64,000 nt of DNA from Synaphobranchus kaupii (Eukaryota; Chordata; Actinopteri; Anguilliformes; Synaphobranchidae). Under the pieces are notes generated by a model. It was not told the origin of the DNA, searched no databases, and saw only the letters and a program-made list of their open reading frames with translations. Both the position numbers and the translations under genes were made by a program. The stretch covers positions 69,868,670-69,932,669 of the forward strand of contig CM056379.1 in assembly GCA_029718625.1 (NCBI GenBank). The letters run 5' to 3'. Positions 59,343-64,000 of this stretch are shown here, piece after piece (within the stretch, counting starts at the first letter, position 1; each line of letters starts with the position of its first letter).

Positions 59343-60319
59343 AAATTTCGGGAGGTTAATTCACTTCAAATAATGTTTTTGTTGTTAATAGGTTGTCTGG
59401 TCAGATTCATTTTATTTATTCATTCATTTATCCATTCATTTATTAACAAAAAGCAAAAAACATACATAGGCTACCGGTAGTTTGGTCAGATTCGTGCAAT
59501 GGGTTTGCAAAGTCATATTTAGGCTACGTGGCTATACGTAGCTACTTACATGTGCTGATTTTGCTTGTTATTGTCAGAAGCTAAAATGTCGGAGTTACGA
59601 AAGCACTCCAGCGGATCACAAAAATGAAAAGAGAAAAAAAACAAAAAACATTTGTGAACCCAAGCTAACTGGGTTTTTTAAACCTTCTTCCATTCAACCA
59701 GTGGAAAAGGGAAACGTACTGTTAGCAGCAAGTTAGCAAAAGTCCATCAGCAGCTAACATTAGCTTCCTCCGTGAACTGGATTTTACGGACATAATCAAG
59801 GACTTCTCTGCCAGGAAAACAAGATGAAAGCACTTCTAAGAGTAAGACCATTGTTTATTTTTTTGTTGACGCTCTTGTTTTATTTTATTAATTGTGCATT
59901 GGTTAGGCCCAATTGGAAATAGTTGGCTGATAGCCCAGTTGTTGCCCTGGTGGTCAATTCAGTTGAAATTAATCTATATTTTCTATCTATCTTTTACCAA
60001 TGTGTAATGTTTAGACATGGCTTTTTTCATTGTCTGGTCAGGTTCGGTGGGTCGGGCCAGGCGAATGTTACACAAATCCGAACCAAACCTAGAACCTAAC
60101 ATTCCTAGGTACCAACTTTTACCACTAGGTGCTGCTATAACAATAACGTTAACCACAGTTTAATGTAGCCTACAGTTGCAAGGCTAAGAGACACAGACCA
60201 TTAGAATAGTTTTCTTATTTGGGTGAACTTATTATTTTTTTACTGACTATATTTTGTCATAGATACTTTTATCAACGTATTGTAAGGTGTTCAGCCAGGT
60301 CGTGGTCGATGGACACTAT
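59343..60319. other. No gene seen
   Basis: AT-rich sequence; no assignable coding or repeat structure. Confidence 0.4.
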
Positions 60320-62214
60320 GGCTGTATCCCAAACCGCATACTTCCATGCTCCGCACTACCGTGCTCCGAGTGTGCACTCAAGGCTTGGGAGCTCGCACTC
60401 TGCAGCATGGAAGTACGGTAGCACGGAAAGTTTTGCTCAGTCGTGGGACGCACTTCGTGGCGACATCTGACCTATAACCTTTAACCTTTCCCGTAACTAT
60501 CGGGGAAATGCCAACAAGTAAGTAGGCTAAACCTGAGAGGCATAACATTCGCTGGCATTGTAGGCTACTGTATCGGCTGTTAATGAAATATTCTGATATA
60601 ACCAGCAATATCCGCAACAGTTGAATTATCATTTTTGCTAGTGTTCTTATTCCAGAAAAGTCAGTGGAAGGCAACGATGGCTAGGAAGACAGCCTATTCA
60701 TTACATCATTGGATACCTTTAAGTAAACAATCAACCCCATAATAAAATTGTCTTCGCATTGTAAGTAATCGTCTGTGTTTTGATTATTTTGGCGCTGTTT
60801 ACCAGAGCGTGAACAACTGGGAATGCAGTTAGTAGAAATGGAGCCATGTTTGTGGCGATGCTGTTGCTTCTGGGGTGGTTTTCCATTGAAACGGAAAACC
60901 TGCTGCCAGAATAAGACGGCGGATCATTATTGAAAACGGCATCCGACGAAAGCAAGCCATCCGGAGAGCTGGGGTGAAGAGGAGGGCTTCTCTTCGTAGA
61001 ACAATTGCGCTTGTCAGCACCGACGTAGGTTGTCTTGTACAGCCGACTAGCTAGCTACACTGGTTAACATTACATATCATTAAACTTAAATGTATATGAA
61101 AAAAATGATTATTTTACATTGCATATTGTGCTGTTCATTCACATTGTAGCACTTTATTCATTTACAAACTCCTAATGTAGTTTTCCCCGTTTAAGTTTCC
61201 AATCTGAACCACTAGGTGTCAATACTACACAAATAGACAGAGTATATTTATTAACTTGGGAAATTTGTCTCTAGGGAGAGAGCCTTTCAACCTATGGCAG
61301 GATCATTGTCAATGTCCCCATCCTTGCCAAATATTTTGATGACGACCAGGATCTCCAGCCAGACTTCCGCTTATCCCGACGGCCAATCCGTGCACTCGTT
61401 GGGATGCTCCCCAACAAGAGGGACCATGGCTGGGGCTACATACGTAACGTTATGTCCCTACAGTGTCACAAATGGAAAACCAGAAAATATAATGCATCAA
61501 TACCAAATATTAACATGAGCTAGCATTAAACACAAGTGACGTTAGTGTTATAGCTAAGTTAACTAATGATAACTAGTGCGACGCTAGCTAGTAAGTGGGT
61601 TGATATCCAGCTAGCTAGCAAGTCAGTTATAGCATATGGGAATAAATTCGAATACGAATATTAAATAATGCTTCGTGCTTCGGAATAGCTATATCTACGA
61701 CTAACGCCATTATTATCTGGCTAATATAGATATTACGTTAGTACTGTCATTTAATGTTTGCGAACGTTACCTAGCTAGCTAGCTGTTACCGAGCAAATTG
61801 CATTGCAATTTACATAACGAAAGCTAACTAACTGGAGCTAGAAGTTATCTTAATTATTGAGCTAGCTCAGTATTAAAACACTAACAGAAATAGTGCTGTG
61901 CCAGATGTTTTCAAACTTGTGAAAATGTTCACATAACAATGTTGAAATTACTTACATTTGTAGAAGGCATTGGGAGAGGCAGCGCCTTCCGTGCTGTCAT
62001 CCGCCATTACGATAGTACATTTTTGGTCTTGACTTTTTCCTTGAAAGGAAAGATGGGATTTTTTTCTGGTCGGAGCAAGCATAATTTGAATTTTGAACAA
62101 ATGGAGCACGCATCCGGGTACTTTATCCGTGCTCCGTATTACCGCAGCTTTTGGACTCACACTCCAAGATGGATGGTGCTCGGAGCATGGAAGTATGCGG
62201 TTTGGGATACAGCC
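60320..62214 (+). mobile_element. PIF/Harbinger-like transposon
   Basis: The ends GGCTGTATCCCAAACCGCAT and the next 14 bases (ATACTTCCATGCTC region) are matched perfectly in reverse at the right end (62180-62214). TAT flanks both ends (60317-60319, 62215-62217), fitting the 3-bp duplication of Harbinger elements, although CTATG could also be read if the repeat starts one base later. A Harbinger-type transposase fragment lies inside. Confidence 0.75.
61275..61440 (+). pseudogene. Harbinger-like transposase exon fragment
   Basis: Directly after a plausible splice acceptor (TTGTCTCTAG at 61265-61274) the plus strand reads GESLSTYGRIIVNVPIL, then KYFDDDQDLQPDFRLSRRPI, then RALVGML and RDHGWG. 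The F-R-(L/M)-S-R-x-(A/P)-(I/F)-x-x-L and HGWG blocks are those of the N-terminal part of PIF/Harbinger DDE nucleases. After HGWG the homology decays. An upstream basic stretch, ARIRRRIIIENGIRRKQAIR at about 60912, may be its first exon. The DDE triad is not visible, so the element is not autonomous. Confidence 0.6.
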
Positions 62215-62611
62215 TATGTGGCCACCAGATGGAGGCAAACTTCCAACCTCCTGACCCAATTAAGCCACACCTAAGCCAGGTGCATGGGATATAACCACAC
62301 CCCAATCAAGAGGAAGTGGGAAAAAGTCCAAGAAAGAGAGTTCAACCGGGAGAACAAGGACTTGTGAGTAAAACGCAAAGACTGAAACTAAAAGCATAAG
62401 TTGTTTGGCACGTTCTTAGTTTAGTTGGGGGCAAATTTTTTCATTGAAGCTCCAGGAGTGGATTTTTTTCTTTTGGATGGAGATTCTTTAAAAAGAAGAC
62501 TTTTTGTGAAATAAAGCCAAACTCAGCTTGGTTGCATCTCCTGCCGTTGTCTGATTGTCCCCCTTCAAAATAAAAGCACAGGATTTTTTTCTTAACATTT
62601 TTTTTTTTTTT
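62215..62611. other. No gene; LTR-like 3' segment possible
   Basis: GGGATATAACCAC near 62286 and GTGAAATAAAGCCAAACTCA near 62505, followed by CTGCCGTTGTCTGATTG, resemble a TATA box and R/U5 region of an LTR. I cannot define both ends. Confidence 0.25.
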
Positions 62612-62694
62612 TTGCCCAGGCAAAGGCCCGCGACCCACTGAAAACGGGTCCGTGACCCACTTTTGGGTCGCGACCCACCAGTTGAGAATCACTG
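62612..62694. mobile_element. hAT (Charlie-type) terminal fragment
   Basis: Read inward from 62694 the sequence is CAGTGATTCTCAACTGGTGG followed by GTCGCGACCC, the terminal motif of a widespread vertebrate hAT group (CAGTGGTTCTCAA type). The opposite end is not found next to it. Confidence 0.55.
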
Positions 62695-63186
62695 CTTTAG
62701 ATGACATCAGAAAGTCATGCGATCTACAGCTTGACAACATTGTTTTTTTTAGGGGGTGGGGCGTAGTTAGGTGCGAAAGTCATTTAAAATTGGCTATAAT
62801 TTTCAATCAGTCATTTTTTTCAAAAATACGCACGTTAAAACGTTAAATGTACTGTATTCAAGGTGAATGATTGCCAAAGGTGTTGATTGCCACTAGCAGT
62901 GTACATACAATAGACAACAAAAATTTAACAACAAAAAAAAAAAAAATTATTATTATTATTATTATTATACACACTAATGACAATGAATAGGTCTGCCAAC
63001 CTACTCAGTGATGGTCAATATCTTTACTTAGTGTACTGTGTATGTACTGATTAAAGCATCTAATAGCTGTTGAAACACTTGTTGAAACACACTGGTACAA
63101 TAAATCTATTTCCAAGTAAACTGCGCTGCTTGCCAAGAGTACCATATAGGGGATGACTATAACCCTCTAATTTCTCTCAAACTTCC

Positions 63187-64000
63187 TTAGAATGTGCTGT
63201 TCAAAAAATAACCTCTAAACTGTCTAGACCAAAGCCAACCGTTGACCTGCACATTCTTAATTAGTTTGTTGATACAGTTGGCATCTTCTCTTGTAATGTT
63301 CCCTCCCCAACAAACAGCATATAACAAAACACTAGCCACAATGCCACTATAAAACATGTTCAACATTTTGCAACACACTTTTCATTTTTTTAAATTTGTA
63401 CTTGTATAGCACTTTTCTTAAAACAAAGTGCTTCACAGTCAAATAAAAACACATTAAATAAAATGAGAATAGGCAAAATATCTATATTTTAAAAAAGTGA
63501 AATAAAAGGAATAAAGGTAAAACACAGTACAACAAAATGCCTAAAATAATAAAAATTCAGGTAAAAGCTTGTCTAAAAAAATGAGTTTTAAGAAGGGATT
63601 TAAAAAAAATTACTGATGTAGCAAGTCTGAGCTCCTCAGGCAAGGCATTCCAAAGTTGAGGGGCCCTAATAGCAAAGGCCCGGTCACCCTTGGATTTTAG
63701 CTTAGATTTCGGAGTGACCAGAAGTTTCTTTCCCGAGGATCTCAGGCTGCGCGCTGGTGTGTACGGGGATGAAAGGTCCGCAATATACACTTCAAAGGAT
63801 CTCTGTTTTCTTAAGTAAAATAGCCCCTTTTTTTGAACTTTCTTAAGAACAATGGTGGTTGGTGGTATTCTCCTTCCATTGTAATTTGATATCTATAACA
63901 ACACCCAAATACTTCTAAGATTCCACAGAATCAATTTTTGAAAATCAATAACTAGCACTTTAGTTATGGAAGTATTGAGTTCTACAAAGTTAGCACTACA
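63187..64000 (-). pseudogene. LINE-A reverse transcriptase C-terminal region, interrupted
   Basis: From the right the minus strand reads KYLGVVIDIKLQWKENTT, then in another frame KKVQKKGLFYLRKQRSFEV, a region after the RT active site. After the LINE-B insertion the reading resumes with CCKMLNMFYSGIVASVLLYA and VCWGGNITREDANCINKLIK. The R-S-F-x-V / M-L-x-M-F-Y / CWGGN succession is typical of the C-terminus of several fish LINEs. Frame changes and at least one stop are present. The RT catalytic motifs, if any, lie beyond the window. Confidence 0.7.
63381..63786 (-). mobile_element. LINE-B: L2-type 3' fragment inserted in LINE-A
   Basis: Flanked by ACACTT (63375-63380 and 63787-63792). In reverse it codes TPARSLRSSGKKLLVTPKSK, then GDRAFAIRAPQLWNALPEEL and FKSLLKTHFFRQAFT, the C-terminal end common to L2/CR1-type LINEs, then a 3' UTR ending AGAAAAGTGCTATACAAGTA and an A-rich tail. 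Heavy 5' truncation and a short duplication are the signs of LINE-type insertion. Confidence 0.8.

Larger units (their letters stand above)
62929..64000 (-). mobile_element. LINE-A: non-LTR element with TAA-type tail, runs off the window
   Basis: An A-run and (TTA)n tract at 62931-62968 (reversed, the tail) is followed upstream by LINE coding remnants on the minus strand. The element continues past base 64000. It is split by LINE-B at 63381-63786. Confidence 0.7.

Noticed and set aside
63557..63790. Small host gene for the 77-codon frame
   Set aside because: The sequence is the well-known LINE C-terminus (LLKTHFFRQAF) and has an insertion duplication.
1..64000. A novel multi-gene defence or metabolic system
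   Set aside because: No intact gene cluster exists in the window; all recognisable coding regions are decayed mobile-element parts.

Overview
This 64 kb window looks like an intergenic or intronic stretch of a ray-finned (teleost) fish genome. It is AT-rich and has no long intact open reading frame. It is packed with transposable elements typical of fish: Sleeping Beauty-type and other Tc1/mariner elements, hAT, a Kolobok-like element with a THAP finger, PIF/Harbinger, L2-like and Nimb-like LINEs, a tRNA-derived SINE with an L2-type tail, and several families of solo LTRs. I cannot name the species. I found no host protein-coding gene, rRNA, tRNA gene or CRISPR array that I could support; every recognisable coding stretch belongs to a mobile element and is broken.

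Layout. 0-7.2 kb: a Gag-like retroelement fragment with one in-frame stop, a perfect 22-bp hairpin, an internally deleted hAT element that keeps the end of its transposase, a small MITE, a 1.3 kb solo LTR (family alpha) and a Kolobok-like transposon with ~320-bp inverted repeats. 7.2-22.9 kb: mostly unique sequence with two copies of a ~0.95 kb dispersed repeat (R1), Tc1-derived MITEs (family X), a Nimb-like LINE remnant and a SINE. 22.9-27.2 kb: a nest in which a third R1 copy was split by a solo LTR (delta) and by a hAT element that itself carries a solo LTR (beta). 27-32.4 kb: a Sleeping Beauty-type terminal repeat, a Tc1 remnant split by another beta solo LTR, a second Tc1 transposase fragment and a MITE. 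32.4-39.4 kb: a somewhat GC-richer unique stretch with poly-G runs, a Tc1 MITE, a 1.9 kb alpha solo LTR and an L2-like tail. 39.4-53.4 kb: two copies of one Tc1 element with complementary lesions, a 5'-truncated L2-like LINE, a gamma solo LTR and an alpha LTR fragment. 53.4-64 kb: a compound palindrome at 55.1-55.5 kb, a hAT MITE, an L2-like LINE end, a Harbinger-like element, and a LINE-inside-LINE insertion running off the right edge.

Most insertions are dated relative to each other by exact target-site duplications that can be read in the sequence: 8 bp for hAT, 5 bp for LTRs, TTAA for Kolobok-like, TA for Tc1. The structure least explained by known families is the nested inverted-repeat array at 55141-55486. 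The genes do not act together as a pathway; the window is an archive of mobile-element activity.
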